This document shows, one piece after another, positions 51,302 to 59,936 of a stretch of DNA of 64,000 nucleotides (its first letter is position 1; each line of letters opens with the position of its first letter). Under the pieces are notes generated by a model. That model ran no database searches, had not been told where the DNA came from, and saw nothing but the letters and a program-made list of their open reading frames with translations. The position numbers were made by a program, and so were the translations under genes. This stretch comes from Paenibacillus sp. PastM-3 (GTDB lineage Bacteria > Bacillota > Bacilli > Paenibacillales > Paenibacillaceae), in the NCBI RefSeq assembly GCF_029893965.1, contig NZ_JARXXP010000001.1:620001-684000 (forward strand). The letters are read 5' to 3'.

Positions 51302-53215
51302 TTATTTCCGCTCTGCAATTTCAGCGGCAATCTGCCGGGCCAGCTCCTCTATACTCATCGGACCAGCATCTGCGCCGTCCCGCTTTCGCACCGAGATAGT
51401 GCCGGAACTACGCTCATTGTCACCGAGCACGAGCATGTAGGGAACCTTTTCCAGCTGGGCTTCACGGATCTTCAGGCCAAGCTTCTCATTCCGCACATCC
51501 GCCTCAACCCGGATTCCAGCAGCTGCCAGCGCCTGCTTCACCTCAAAGGCATAGTCCGCATGATTCACCGATACCGGCAGCAGCTTCACCTGAACCGGAG
51601 ACAGCCACACCGGAAAACCACCGCTGAAATGCTCTGTGAGAATCCCGATGAACCGGTCGATTGAGCCGTATACTGCGCGGTGAATAACTACCGGATGGTG
51701 CTTCTGGCCGTCTTCGCCCACATAAGTCAGGTCGAATTTCTGCGGCATCTGGAAGTCCAGCTGTACTGTACCGCACTGCCAGCTCCGTTTCAGCGCGTCG
51801 AGGATGTGGAAGTCAATCTTCGGCCCGTAAAAAGCGCCGTCTCCCGCATTGATCCGGTACGGCAGGCCTCGGTTTTGCAGCACCTTTTCCAGCGCTGCCT
51901 CCGCCTGGTCCCAGAGCGATACTTCACCCATGTAATCTGCCGGACGAGTGGACAGCTCCACCTTATATTCAAAGCCGAACACATTGTAGATATGGTCGAT
52001 CAGATCCAGTACCTGGCCGATTTCTGCTTCGATTTGCTCCGGCAGCACGAACAGATGGGCATCATCCTGGCAAAAAGTGCGGACACGCATCATTCCGTTC
52101 AACGAGCCGGAGGACTCGTTGCGGTGCACCTGCCCGAATTCCGCAAGGCGGATCGGCAGTTCCCGGTAAGAGTGCAGGCTGTTTTTGAAAATTAGCATAT
52201 GCCCGGGACAGTTCATCGGCTTCAGTGCAAACTTTGCTTCGTCCGCCTGTGTGAAATACATATCGTCCTTGTAGTGGTCATAGTGTCCGGATTGCTCCCA
52301 CAGCCGGTTGTTCATCATCAGCGGTGTGCGGACCTCACTGTAAGCCCGCTCGCGCTGCAGTCCGCGGCTGAAATCCTCCAGCTCAGTGCGGATAATCATC
52401 CCTTTGGGCAGATAAAACGGCATGCCGGGTGATTCCTCGGAGAACATGAACAGCTCCAGTTCCTTGCCGAGCTTGCGGTGATCGCGTTTTTTCGCTTCTT
52501 CCAGCATAAACAGATGCTCATCGAGCTGGGCTTTTTTCAGGAAGGCTACGCCATAAATCCGCTGCAGCATCTTGTTGTTTGAATCCCCGCGCCAGTACGC
52601 TCCGGCTACACTCATGAGCTTGAACACCTTGATTTGTCCTGTGGAAGCGAGATGCGGCCCCCGGCATAGATCGGAGAATTCACCCTGATCGTAAATGCTG
52701 ATGACAGCATCCTCCGGCAGATCACGGATCAGCTCCAGCTTAAGCGGCTCCTCCAGGTCTGCAAACAGGTTAACGGCCTCTTCGCGGCTGACTTCCCGGC
52801 GGAGGATCGGCAGATTTTCTTTAACAATGGCATTCATCTCCTGCTCGATTGCCGCGAGATCCTCGCTCGATAAAGGCTGTTCAATATCGATATCGTAGTA
52901 GAAGCCGTCTTCAATGACCGGCCCGATGCCCAGCTTCACCTTTTTGCCGCCGTAGATCCGTTTAATGGCCTGGGCCATCAGATGTGCAGTGCTGTGCCGG
53001 TGTACGTCCTGTCCTTCCTTGCTGTCCAGTGTCACAATCTCAACCCGGCTGTCCTTAACAAGCGGATGATGCAGGTCTACCAGCTTGCCGTCTACTTTGC
53101 CTGCTACTGCATTTTTCTTCAGGCTGGGACTTATCGATTGTGCTACTGCACTAATATCAGTGTTATACGAATACCCTTTTATTTGTCCATCCGGTAAAGT
53201 TACTTTGATCTCCAT
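51302..53215 (-). CDS. thrS: Threonyl-tRNA synthetase
   Basis: The 637-residue enzyme has an N-terminal TGS domain (MEIKVTLPDGQIKGY), the editing domain with HRHSTAHLMAQAIKRIYG and the class II core. The core contains MNCPGHMLIFKNSLHSYRELPIRLAEFGQVHR, the DAHLF segment, and the GDGAFYGPKIDF and RAVYGSIDRFIGILTEHFSGGFPVWLSPVQV blocks (motif 3). The anticodon-binding domain ends the chain. It charges tRNA(Thr) and hydrolyses Ser-tRNA(Thr). The ATG at 53215 has GGAGG upstream. A T-box leader controls it. Some Bacillales carry two threonyl-tRNA synthetases, and which one this is cannot be decided here. Confidence 0.96.
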   Translation of the reverse strand: MEIKVTLPDGQIKGYSYNTDISAVAQSISPSLKKNAVAGKVDGKLVDLHHPLVKDSRVEIVTLDSKEGQDVHRHSTAHLMAQAIKRIYGGKKVKLGIGPVIEDGFYYDIDIEQPLSSEDLAAIEQEMNAIVKENLPILRREVSREEAVNLFADLEEPLKLELIRDLPEDAVISIYDQGEFSDLCRGPHLASTGQIKVFKLMSVAGAYWRGDSNNKMLQRIYGVAFLKKAQLDEHLFMLEEAKKRDHRKLGKELELFMFSEESPGMPFYLPKGMIIRTELEDFSRGLQRERAYSEVRTPLMMNNRLWEQSGHYDHYKDDMYFTQADEAKFALKPMNCPGHMLIFKNSLHSYRELPIRLAEFGQVHRNESSGSLNGMMRVRTFCQDDAHLFVLPEQIEAEIGQVLDLIDHIYNVFGFEYKVELSTRPADYMGEVSLWDQAEAALEKVLQNRGLPYRINAGDGAFYGPKIDFHILDALKRSWQCGTVQLDFQMPQKFDLTYVGEDGQKHHPVVIHRAVYGSIDRFIGILTEHFSGGFPVWLSPVQVKLLPVSVNHADYAFEVKQALAAAGIRVEADVRNEKLGLKIREAQLEKVPYMLVLGDNERSSGTISVRKRDGADAGPMSIEELARQIAAEIAERK

Positions 53216-53261
53216 GATTATAGCCTCCGTCTCTTCAAGGTAATTGAACAATTGAACGCAA

Positions 53262-53525
53262 AAAAACGCATCTCTCCCGGAAAGGGACGAGTGCGCTTAA
53301 GCTCGTGGTTCCACCCTAATTTGACCTGCGCTGTAACAACCCTCTGCTGTCAGACGGAAGCTAAGTCACATGATCCTCATGGTATCCGGTATCGGGGATA
53401 AGACGGTGGCATTTACAGCCGCCCTGACAGCAGGGAGGGTTCAGTGCCACGGCTGCAAAGGGGTAACATCCGGCCGGTCTCTGTAAGAAGCTCTCACCAC
53501 TCACTTCTCTCTCTGGTCAGTCCTT
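53262..53525 (-). promoter_or_regulatory. T-box riboswitch upstream of thrS
   Basis: The minus strand has the T-box core AATTAGGGTGGAACCACG (53321-53304), the stem I motif AGTGGTGAGAG, and a terminator pairing CGCACTCGTCCC with GGGAGAGATGCG followed by TTTTTTT (53295-53260). A threonine codon ACC at 53440-53438 in GAACCC is a possible specifier, but I could not fold stem I with certainty. Confidence 0.9.
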
Positions 53526-53653
53526 GGAGGATATCATGTCTTTGGTCATTGCCTTGGTTATGATGTTGCTTGGTGTTGCTGGTTACATATTACTCAATGA
53601 CAATCTTATAAGTCAATAGCCAAAGTAAAAAATAATTCAAACGCCCGGTAAGT

Positions 53654-54328
53654 TTAACCGGCAGCCGCTACACTTATCCGTGTAATAATCTCGCCGATTT
53701 CCTCAACGGTGGAAGCGATATAATCCGCGCCGCTGGCGGATAATTCCGCTTCTGAACCATAACCGATCAGTACGCCGATTGAGGTTATGCCGCAGGCTTT
53801 TGCCCCGATAATGTCATGCTCCCTGTCACCGATCATTACGGATTCCTCAGGCGCAATTCCACCCTGCTCCAGCACATACCGGATTACCTCCGCCTTTTTG
53901 GAGCGGGTACCATCCAGATTACTGCCGGCTACATGCCGGAAATACCCGTCCAGCCCGTAATGCCGGAGAATTTCCTCCGCGAACACCGTAGGTTTGGACG
54001 TAGCCACAAATAAGGAATATCCCTTGGCCTGCAGCGCCTCCAGCAGCTCGGGAATCCCGGGAATAACTGCATTTTCAAACATCCCCACTGTACTGTAACG
54101 TTCACGGTAATGCACCACGGCTTGCGCTGCATGCTCCTCCGGTAAACCCTGAATCTGCACAAAAGAATCATACAGCGGAGGCCCGATATAGGGCAGCAGC
54201 AGGTCCGGATGCTTCACCGTTATTCCTAACTTGTTCAGTGCATATTCCACACACCGGGTAATCCCCTCTTTCGGATCGGTCAGTGTACCGTCCAGGTCAA
54301 ACAAAATATGCTTCAGCTCTCCATTCAT
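53654..54328 (-). CDS. HAD-superfamily hydrolase (phosphoglycolate phosphatase-like)
   Basis: The 224-residue protein starts MNGELKHILFDLDGTLTD (motif I DxDGT). It has a helical cap, motif II in LFVATSKPTVFA, the Lys of motif III in GTRSKKAEVI and motif IV GDREHDIIGAKACGITSIGVLIGYG. It is of the Gph/PpaX subfamily that hydrolyses small phosphates such as phosphoglycolate or pyrophosphate. GGAGGAG stands about 8 nt before ATG 54328. A weak CCGGT/ACCGG hairpin with a T-rich tail overlaps its end (53645-53661). Confidence 0.9.
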   Translation of the reverse strand: MNGELKHILFDLDGTLTDPKEGITRCVEYALNKLGITVKHPDLLLPYIGPPLYDSFVQIQGLPEEHAAQAVVHYRERYSTVGMFENAVIPGIPELLEALQAKGYSLFVATSKPTVFAEEILRHYGLDGYFRHVAGSNLDGTRSKKAEVIRYVLEQGGIAPEESVMIGDREHDIIGAKACGITSIGVLIGYGSEAELSASGADYIASTVEEIGEIITRISVAAAG

Positions 54329-54470
54329 CTCTCTCTGCTCCTCCCGCAATATGTATTAACCGGTGCTTGGCCGCACAACTTGTTCCATCATACCCCTGTT
54401 TCTACATACTTTCCACACACTCATCTATTAATATTTCGATGTAAGTTAATTTGCTATTGGAGGAAGTAAC

Positions 54471-54956
54471 ATGACAATGACACATTACATGTCTCTGCTA
54501 GCGGATAATCAGCCATGGAACCTGATACTTTTTATGGCGATTCCCGTTATTTTTGCAGAGACGATTACGGTCACCGAATTTTTTATTCTGTTCACCAAAA
54601 ACCTGAAGGGCCCGCTCAGAACATTTAACCGCATATGCAGTATTCTTGCAGGTTTTTATTTTACTGGTATCTTCCTGTACTTGTTCCCCACTGCGTTTGT
54701 ACCGCTCACTGTGAACGGTGAATGGCATACCTGGGTTGACGTCGTTGCTGTAGGCTTTTACCTGAGCGGAGTTCTGTTCCTGCTGCCGCTGGCACTGCTT
54801 GACCTTGGCCTGATTGCACGCAAACGATCGGAAGAGGAGAAGCTGAAGCTGCATTTCCTGCTGGTCAGCGGTTTTCTGGTCGTTGCGCATATCGCCATGA
54901 TCTTCGGTATGATCAATCCGGAAATTGTGAGCGGCATGGCTGGAATGAATCATTGA
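54471..54956 (+). CDS. Five-helix membrane protein (DUF6803-like), hypothetical
   Basis: The 161-residue protein has about five hydrophobic segments and starts MTMTHYMSLLADNQPWNLIL. It carries conserved-looking AIPVIFAETITVTEFFILFTK and a final MINPEIVSGMAGMNH with His and Met residues. The sequence resembles DUF6803-type proteins; that name is from memory. GGAGGA lies 7 nt upstream. No partner gene is adjacent and the function is unknown. Confidence 0.65.
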   Translation: MTMTHYMSLLADNQPWNLILFMAIPVIFAETITVTEFFILFTKNLKGPLRTFNRICSILAGFYFTGIFLYLFPTAFVPLTVNGEWHTWVDVVAVGFYLSGVLFLLPLALLDLGLIARKRSEEEKLKLHFLLVSGFLVVAHIAMIFGMINPEIVSGMAGMNH

Positions 54957-54969
54957 TTATATAAAAAAG

Positions 54970-55001
54970 GGGCAGACCGATCTGAAAGATCCGGTCTGCC
55001 C
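54970..55001. terminator. Bidirectional terminator
   Basis: GGGCAGACCG-ATCTGAAAGATC-CGGTCTGCCC flanked by A-rich and T-rich runs, between the convergent membrane-protein and MaoC-like genes. Confidence 0.92.
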
Positions 55002-55059
55002 TTTTTATTGTTGGCTCAGCAGAAATAAAACGGTCTGCATGTTCAGTTTCTCCCGGTAC

Positions 55060-55485
55060 CTACTTCTGCACCAGCACCGTCAGCTCGCCCTCGAACACCT
55101 TAATCTCCGCCTGATTGAACGTTGACAGCCTTACCGTCACAAGACCGGTTTCATTTTTCTTCTCGGCCAAATCTATTACTTCCACAATGCAATATAATTC
55201 ATCTCCCGGTAACACGGGCTTCATAAACCGGATATTATTCATCGCGGTTCCGGCGATTATATCCTCACCGTAACTGCCGGTTTCAACCCACAGCTTAAAG
55301 GAAACGGCCAAGGTCTGAATGCCTGATGCGATGATTCCGCCGAATCTCCCCTGCTTCGCTCTTTCTTCGTCCAGATGCATATACTGCGGATCGAATTCAG
55401 CAGCAAAGCTTTTAACGTTCTCGGGAGTTATGCTTAATGATTTCGTTCGAAAGGTCTGGCCGGTACTAAATTCATGAAACTTCAT
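55060..55485 (-). CDS. MaoC-like hotdog-fold dehydratase family protein
   Basis: The 141-residue protein has the MaoC hydratase motif AAEFDPQYMHLDEERAKQGRFGGIIASGIQTLA, with the Asp and His of the catalytic pair and the following Gly-rich turn. It then shows NIRFMKPVLPGDELY, the pattern of (R)-specific enoyl-CoA hydratases. The acyl substrate is unknown and no fatty-acid genes adjoin it. GAGGTGG precedes the ATG. Confidence 0.85.
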   Translation of the reverse strand: MKFHEFSTGQTFRTKSLSITPENVKSFAAEFDPQYMHLDEERAKQGRFGGIIASGIQTLAVSFKLWVETGSYGEDIIAGTAMNNIRFMKPVLPGDELYCIVEVIDLAEKKNETGLVTVRLSTFNQAEIKVFEGELTVLVQK

Positions 55486-55561
55486 TCTTCCACCTCTTGG
55501 TTGTCTGTGTATGTAACTATATTAGTTCAAGGTGATAGAATGAATCAATAGAGCAGCAAAC

Positions 55562-56920
55562 TTACCAGGCTACGCGGATAATCAGGCCTTTCGGATTGCC
55601 GACCTCCAGATAAGCCGCCTGGCCGTTGACATCATCGTACGGGAAGCCGTAAGCCAGTCCGTTAATGCTGTGGTCATGCCAGAATTTAGCATAGTAGTTG
55701 GCCGGAGCCGCATTATAGTAATTCGCCACGTTATTCCAGTTGCTGGTGGTATAGACATGGCGGTTGATCGCAGCAGCAGTAGCCGCATCAGTGAGAGCAC
55801 CGTCACAGCGGAGAATATCCTGAGTGCTGTAGCTGGAATATCCGGCAAAATAATTGGCGTTCGCACCCCCGGCTGCAAAAGAACCGTAAATCGGTGCTAC
55901 AATCCGGTATGGAGCCTGGAGGGTGGCCAGCGGCTTAAATGCCGCCGGCACTTCATTTTGATACTTCGTGAAGATTCCAGCCCGTGTCTCTGACTCGAGT
56001 TCACCGACAGTCTGGTCGAAAGAACCGGTTGTATTGACCAGCCGGTGCTGAATCGGGAATCCGAAGGCATCCACACGGGTTGTGTTCCCGTGATAACCGG
56101 CATCGTCAACAGTAAACTCTATGAAATCAAAGTAGATGCTGCGGTTCGGATCAGTAGGATTGTTAATATCCGGGCCGGCAAAGCCGTCATCATAGGTTGT
56201 GATATAGAGCGGGGTGCCGACGCTGAGAAATATCCGCCCGGAGGTGATTTTCGGCAGGTTAACCCAGGAAGCCTGGCTGACGGTATGATAAATGTTGGCA
56301 TAGTTAACACCGTTTTTGGTCAAGTGGCCGGCAGCATCATTAAGCGCAGTGGAGATCGGCAGCAGATTGCCGCTCAGATCCAGATAGCTCCATTTGCCGT
56401 TCACCGGATTGATTCCGATGATTCCCCAGTAAATCTGGCTGTCGGAATAAGCACCGCCCGTTCCGTTCATTACTTTGAGGGACATCGAGCCGTTTGGTGC
56501 AGTTGGTATGGAAGATGCGGTGATGGAATAGATGGAATTCGAAGAATTAGGCGGTGTGGTCGGTGTTGTGCCTGAGGCAGTGTAGCTAAACCAGCCTGTA
56601 TCATATGCCGGAGTGCCATTGTTGTATGTGAAAAAATAGCTGATCGCTGTACCGGCGGTCACGCCGGTTACAGCCTGCTCATAGCGGGCTGAGCTGCTGT
56701 TATACGTCATCCGGTAATTTAACTGTGTGCCGTTGTTGACCTTATAATGCACATCAACCCATGAAGTGCTGACAGTTGACTTGAACCAGATCGTTGCTGT
56801 CGTTCCTGAGAGGCTGACCCCTTGGGTGTAATCGGCAGCAGCGGCTTTGGAACCGAACATCGGCAGGCAGGAGAGCAGGAGCACAAGCGCGAGCGTTAGC
56901 ATGGACCCTTTTTTCCTCAT
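55562..56920 (-). CDS. Secreted GH64 beta-1,3-glucanase with N-terminal carbohydrate-binding module
   Basis: The 452-residue protein has a signal peptide (cleavage near residue 28, AAAADY). A CBM56-like beta-sandwich (about residues 30-115, YTQGVSLSGTTATIWFKSTVSTSWVDVHYKVNNG) and a Thr/Pro/Ser linker follow. The GH64 domain comprises about residues 130-452 (IYWGIIGINPVNGKWSYLDLSGNLLPI, DFIEFTVDDAGYHGNTTRVDAFGFPI, CDGALTDA, KFWHDHSINGLAYGFPYDDVNGQAAYL). GH64 enzymes release laminaripentaose from beta-1,3-glucan such as fungal walls. GGAGGG precedes the ATG at 56920. The promoter carries a perfect cre site. Confidence 0.93.
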   Translation of the reverse strand: MRKKGSMLTLALVLLLSCLPMFGSKAAAADYTQGVSLSGTTATIWFKSTVSTSWVDVHYKVNNGTQLNYRMTYNSSSARYEQAVTGVTAGTAISYFFTYNNGTPAYDTGWFSYTASGTTPTTPPNSSNSIYSITASSIPTAPNGSMSLKVMNGTGGAYSDSQIYWGIIGINPVNGKWSYLDLSGNLLPISTALNDAAGHLTKNGVNYANIYHTVSQASWVNLPKITSGRIFLSVGTPLYITTYDDGFAGPDINNPTDPNRSIYFDFIEFTVDDAGYHGNTTRVDAFGFPIQHRLVNTTGSFDQTVGELESETRAGIFTKYQNEVPAAFKPLATLQAPYRIVAPIYGSFAAGGANANYFAGYSSYSTQDILRCDGALTDAATAAAINRHVYTTSNWNNVANYYNAAPANYYAKFWHDHSINGLAYGFPYDDVNGQAAYLEVGNPKGLIIRVAW

Positions 56921-56966
56921 CGCAATTCCCTCCATTTATTGGTTTAAAATCAATCACGCACCATTT

Positions 56967-56982
56967 ATGGTTGCGCTTTCAA
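56967..56982 (-). promoter_or_regulatory. CcpA-type cre site of the GH64 gene
   Basis: TTGAAAGCGCAACCAT on the minus strand fits WTGNAANCGNWWNCAW at every fixed position. It begins about 6 nt after the TATAAT box (56993-56988), at the expected transcription start, which is a repressing position. Glucose repression of the glucanase follows by inference. Confidence 0.75.
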
Positions 56983-56987
56983 CACTG

Positions 56988-56993
56988 ATTATA
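56988..56993 (-). promoter_or_regulatory. -10 box of the GH64 gene
   Basis: TATAAT in CTATAATCAG on the minus strand; the -35 at 17 nt (TACTAA) is poor, so an activator may be needed. The imperfect palindrome at 57033-57058 lies a few turns upstream. Confidence 0.55.
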
Positions 56994-57032
56994 GTCTTGG
57001 TCAGGCCTGTTTAGTAGGCGCAGAATTTCGGA

Positions 57033-57058
57033 TTTCACACCCAAAATTTGGGGTGAAA
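57033..57058. promoter_or_regulatory. Imperfect palindrome upstream of the GH64 promoter
   Basis: The outer arms TTTCAC and GTGAAA pair perfectly and the inner CCAAA/TTTGG positions pair mostly. It is centred about 65 nt upstream of the expected start of the GH64 gene. It may be an activator site. Confidence 0.4.
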
Positions 57059-57106
57059 CGTTTTTATGCAGGATGCTTTCTGGCGGTTTGCTGCAAAAAA
57101 ACCAAA

Positions 57107-57144
57107 AAGCCTTATTTCTCCAGAAGTCAGGAGAGATAAGGCTT
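57107..57144 (-). terminator. Terminator of msrA
   Basis: AAGCCTTATCTCTCC pairs with GGAGAAATAAGGCTT, followed by TTTGG on the minus strand, just past the msrA stop. Confidence 0.88.
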
Positions 57145-57159
57145 CGCCGTTTTGTAGAA

Positions 57160-57672
57160 TTACCAGTGCTTTGAAATAAACGTATCACGCCCGGATTGCT
57201 CACGGTCCTCTTTGTAATGCTTCGGATTCTTTTTGTGATAATCCTGATGATATTCTTCAGCCCGGTAGAATACCGGAGCCGGCAGAATTTCGGTTACGAC
57301 CGGTCCCTCAAATCTGCCGCTTAACGCAACCTGCTCCCTGGACGCTTCAGCCGCCTGCCGCTGACTGTCGTTATAGTAGAATATGGCTGTCCGGTACTGG
57401 CTCCCGCGGTCCTGAAACTGTCCGCCGTCATCGGTCGGATCGATCTGCGGCCAGAACAGCTCCAGCAGCCGCTCATACGGAAAAACCTCCGGATCAAAGG
57501 TAATCTGTACGACCTCGTAATGTCCGGTTGTTCCTGTCTTGACCTGTTCGTATGTCGGATTCTCCACGGTCCCTCCTGCATACCCGGATATTATCCCGTG
57601 AATTCCCGGCAGCTCCTCAAACGGGGTTACCATACACCAGAAGCAGCCGCCTGCAAACATTGCCTGTTCCAT
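57160..57672 (-). CDS. msrA: Peptide methionine (S)-S-oxide reductase
   Basis: The 170-residue enzyme has the MsrA active site AGGCFWCMVTPFEELPG, then GYAGGTVENPTYEQVKTGTTGHYEVVQITFDP, and QYRTAIFYYNDSQRQAA. It repairs oxidised methionine in proteins, using the first Cys as nucleophile. The start at 57672 (MEQAMFAGGCFWC) has AGGGAGAG about 10 nt upstream; a start ten codons earlier has none. No msrB is fused or adjacent. Confidence 0.95.
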   Translation of the reverse strand: MEQAMFAGGCFWCMVTPFEELPGIHGIISGYAGGTVENPTYEQVKTGTTGHYEVVQITFDPEVFPYERLLELFWPQIDPTDDGGQFQDRGSQYRTAIFYYNDSQRQAAEASREQVALSGRFEGPVVTEILPAPVFYRAEEYHQDYHKKNPKHYKEDREQSGRDTFISKHW

Positions 57673-57754
57673 ATATTTATTCTCTCTCCCTATCTCACTC
57701 ATCTACAGATCTTAATAGCACATGTTATGAAGATAAGGCCAAATAAAAGGAAAG

Positions 57755-58789
57755 TCAATTCAGGTGATTCCCGCTGGCGGTTACAAGCGTGCTCCGGCGG
57801 TCTGATGAACGGTAGATCCCGGCAATGATCTCCAGTGCCTTTATTCCTTCCCGGCCGTCCAGCCAGAACCTCCGGCCCTCCCGGAGATGAGTGTAAAAAT
57901 CATGGATCAGCCACTGGTGTCCGCTTCCCCAATAGGACTTGCCTCCACTAGCAACCGTACCCGGCTCACACAGCAGCTGTTCGCGGCCATCCTGCCACAG
58001 ATAGAGGCAGTCACGCCGCTGGAGCAGTGTACCCTGCTCAAATACCAGCTCCAGCTCAACAGGTGAATTGACCGGATATGCATTTGTCCCGTAGAACAAG
58101 CCTCTGGCCTTATTGGCAAAAGTGATGCAGGCATGGGCGCTGTCCTCTACCTCGATAACGCCATCCAGTACATCTGTGCTCACAGAGCCGCTGACGGCAG
58201 TGATTTCCCCGCCAAACCAATGCAGCAGATCAAGGGTATGAATCGTCTGATTAATCAGCACGCCTCCGCCTTCAGTGGCCCATTTGCCCCGCCACTCGCT
58301 CTCCGAGTAATATTGTTCACTGCGGTGCCAGGTTACTACACCCTTCATGCAGAGCAGCCGCCCCAGCTGGCCGCTGTCGATCACCTGCCTGATCCTCCGC
58401 GAGGGTTCATTATAGCGGTTCTGGAATACTACACCGAGCTGTCCCTTACTGTGGTCAGCCGCATCAATAATCCGCCGGGCAGACGGAACATCGGCAGCCA
58501 GCGGCTTTTCAGTTAGGACATGTTTACCGGCATTCAGGAAATCGATGGCCATCTGGGCATGCAGATAGTGGGGGGTGCACAAATGAACCACATCAATATC
58601 CTTCCTTTCCAGAAGCTCCCGGTAATCCTGCACAATATCACATCCATATTGGCTGCCAAAAGCGGCTGCCTGGCCCGGATGAATATCTGCAGCCGCCAGC
58701 AGCTGTGCTCCTTCCATTGATGCAATCGCCTGGGCGTGCAGCGGAGCAATGGCTCCGCAGCCGATGATTGCTGCTCCAAGAGAAGTCAT
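57755..58789 (-). CDS. Gfo/Idh/MocA-family oxidoreductase
   Basis: The 344-residue protein has an N-terminal Rossmann motif AAIIGCGAIAPLHAQAI and the family HVLTEKPLAADVPSARRI segment with EKP. A C-terminal substrate domain has EGGGVLINQTIHTLDLLHWFGG, including the catalytic His after the Gly-rich turn. It would oxidise or reduce a sugar, inositol or glycoside with NAD(P). It is the last gene of an operon that begins at 61891. Confidence 0.92.
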   Translation of the reverse strand: MTSLGAAIIGCGAIAPLHAQAIASMEGAQLLAAADIHPGQAAAFGSQYGCDIVQDYRELLERKDIDVVHLCTPHYLHAQMAIDFLNAGKHVLTEKPLAADVPSARRIIDAADHSKGQLGVVFQNRYNEPSRRIRQVIDSGQLGRLLCMKGVVTWHRSEQYYSESEWRGKWATEGGGVLINQTIHTLDLLHWFGGEITAVSGSVSTDVLDGVIEVEDSAHACITFANKARGLFYGTNAYPVNSPVELELVFEQGTLLQRRDCLYLWQDGREQLLCEPGTVASGGKSYWGSGHQWLIHDFYTHLREGRRFWLDGREGIKALEIIAGIYRSSDRRSTLVTASGNHLN

Positions 58790-58829
58790 GTTAACACCTT
58801 CCGTTCTTTATCCGCTTTTGTTCCATTAG

Positions 58830-59918
58830 CTATTTCAGGCTATCCGGTGTAAGATTCAGCGCTGAAGCCTGGGCAATCAGGCACAGCTCCGCTGCTTTGA
58901 ACACATGCTCCTGGGTCATTGCATGTTCTGTCCGCTGAATGCAGTCCAGAATCAGTTCGCCGAAGAAGGGATATCCGACTTTGCCGGCAACATGCTCGTA
59001 ATGCTCTCCCTCGCTGTCTACCCAATAGACATGATCTGATTCCGTGGAGCGGCTGATATCAATGTATTTCCGCAGCTCGATGTATCCTTCGGTCCCCAGG
59101 ATAACAGTGCGTCCGTCGCCCCAGGTTCCGAGCCCCTCCGGAGTAAACCAGTCTACACGGAAATATTGCGTAGCCCCGTTATCCCCGACCAGGGTAACAT
59201 CCCCGAAATCCTCAAGCTCCGGATACTCGGGATTATTATAGTTAGCGACCTTGCTGTGCAGCACCTTGGCATCACGGCAGTCTGCATAATAAAGAAACTG
59301 TTCAATCTGATGGCTGCCGATATCACAGATAATTCCGCCGTATTTATCGCGCTGGAAGAACCAGTCCGGCCGGCTTGGCGCATTGAGACGGTGCGGCCCG
59401 GTGCCCATTACCTGGATGACACGGCCAATGGCCCCCTGTTTAACCAGTTGCCCGGCGTATACTGCACTTTCCACATGCAGCCGCTCGCTGAAATAAGTCA
59501 TATACTTGCGCTTTGTCTTCTCAACCTGTGCACGTGCGGCGGCAAGCTGATCGAGCGAGGTGAACGGAGCCTTGTCTGTGAAATAATCTTTGCCATGCTC
59601 CATGACTTTGATTCCCAGTCCTGCCCGTTCGGAAGGAACCGCAGCCGCAGCTACAAGCTTGACCTCCGGGTCCCCGAGAATCTCCTCGGCACTGGCTGCT
59701 ACTCTGACTCCCGGATACACACCGGTAAACGCCTTAACCTTGGCTTCATCCGGATCATATACCCACTTGAGCTCTGCTCCTGCCTCAATCAGCCCGTTGC
59801 ACATGCCATAGATATGTCCGTGATCCAGCGCGATAGCGGCAAAGGTGAATTCTCCCGGCTGGACTACCGGACGTGCTTCATATTTGGGTGCGTACATCAT
59901 TCCGTCTTTGCGGTTCAT
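58830..59918 (-). CDS. Gfo/Idh/MocA-family oxidoreductase
   Basis: The 362-residue protein starts MNRKDGMMYAPKYEARPVVQPGEF. The dinucleotide-binding part is less canonical (FAAIALDHGHIYGMCNGLIEAGAELKWVYDPDEAK), but the EKP equivalent reads DYFTDKAPFTSLDQL and the catalytic region is GGIICDIGSHQIEQFLYYA. This DHGHIYGM form recurs in Gfo/Idh proteins that act on modified sugars. GGAGGG precedes the ATG. It lies 18 nt downstream of the TIM-barrel gene. Confidence 0.88.
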   Translation of the reverse strand: MNRKDGMMYAPKYEARPVVQPGEFTFAAIALDHGHIYGMCNGLIEAGAELKWVYDPDEAKVKAFTGVYPGVRVAASAEEILGDPEVKLVAAAAVPSERAGLGIKVMEHGKDYFTDKAPFTSLDQLAAARAQVEKTKRKYMTYFSERLHVESAVYAGQLVKQGAIGRVIQVMGTGPHRLNAPSRPDWFFQRDKYGGIICDIGSHQIEQFLYYADCRDAKVLHSKVANYNNPEYPELEDFGDVTLVGDNGATQYFRVDWFTPEGLGTWGDGRTVILGTEGYIELRKYIDISRSTESDHVYWVDSEGEHYEHVAGKVGYPFFGELILDCIQRTEHAMTQEHVFKAAELCLIAQASALNLTPDSLK

Positions 59919-59936
59919 CTTCTGTTCTCCCTCCGG

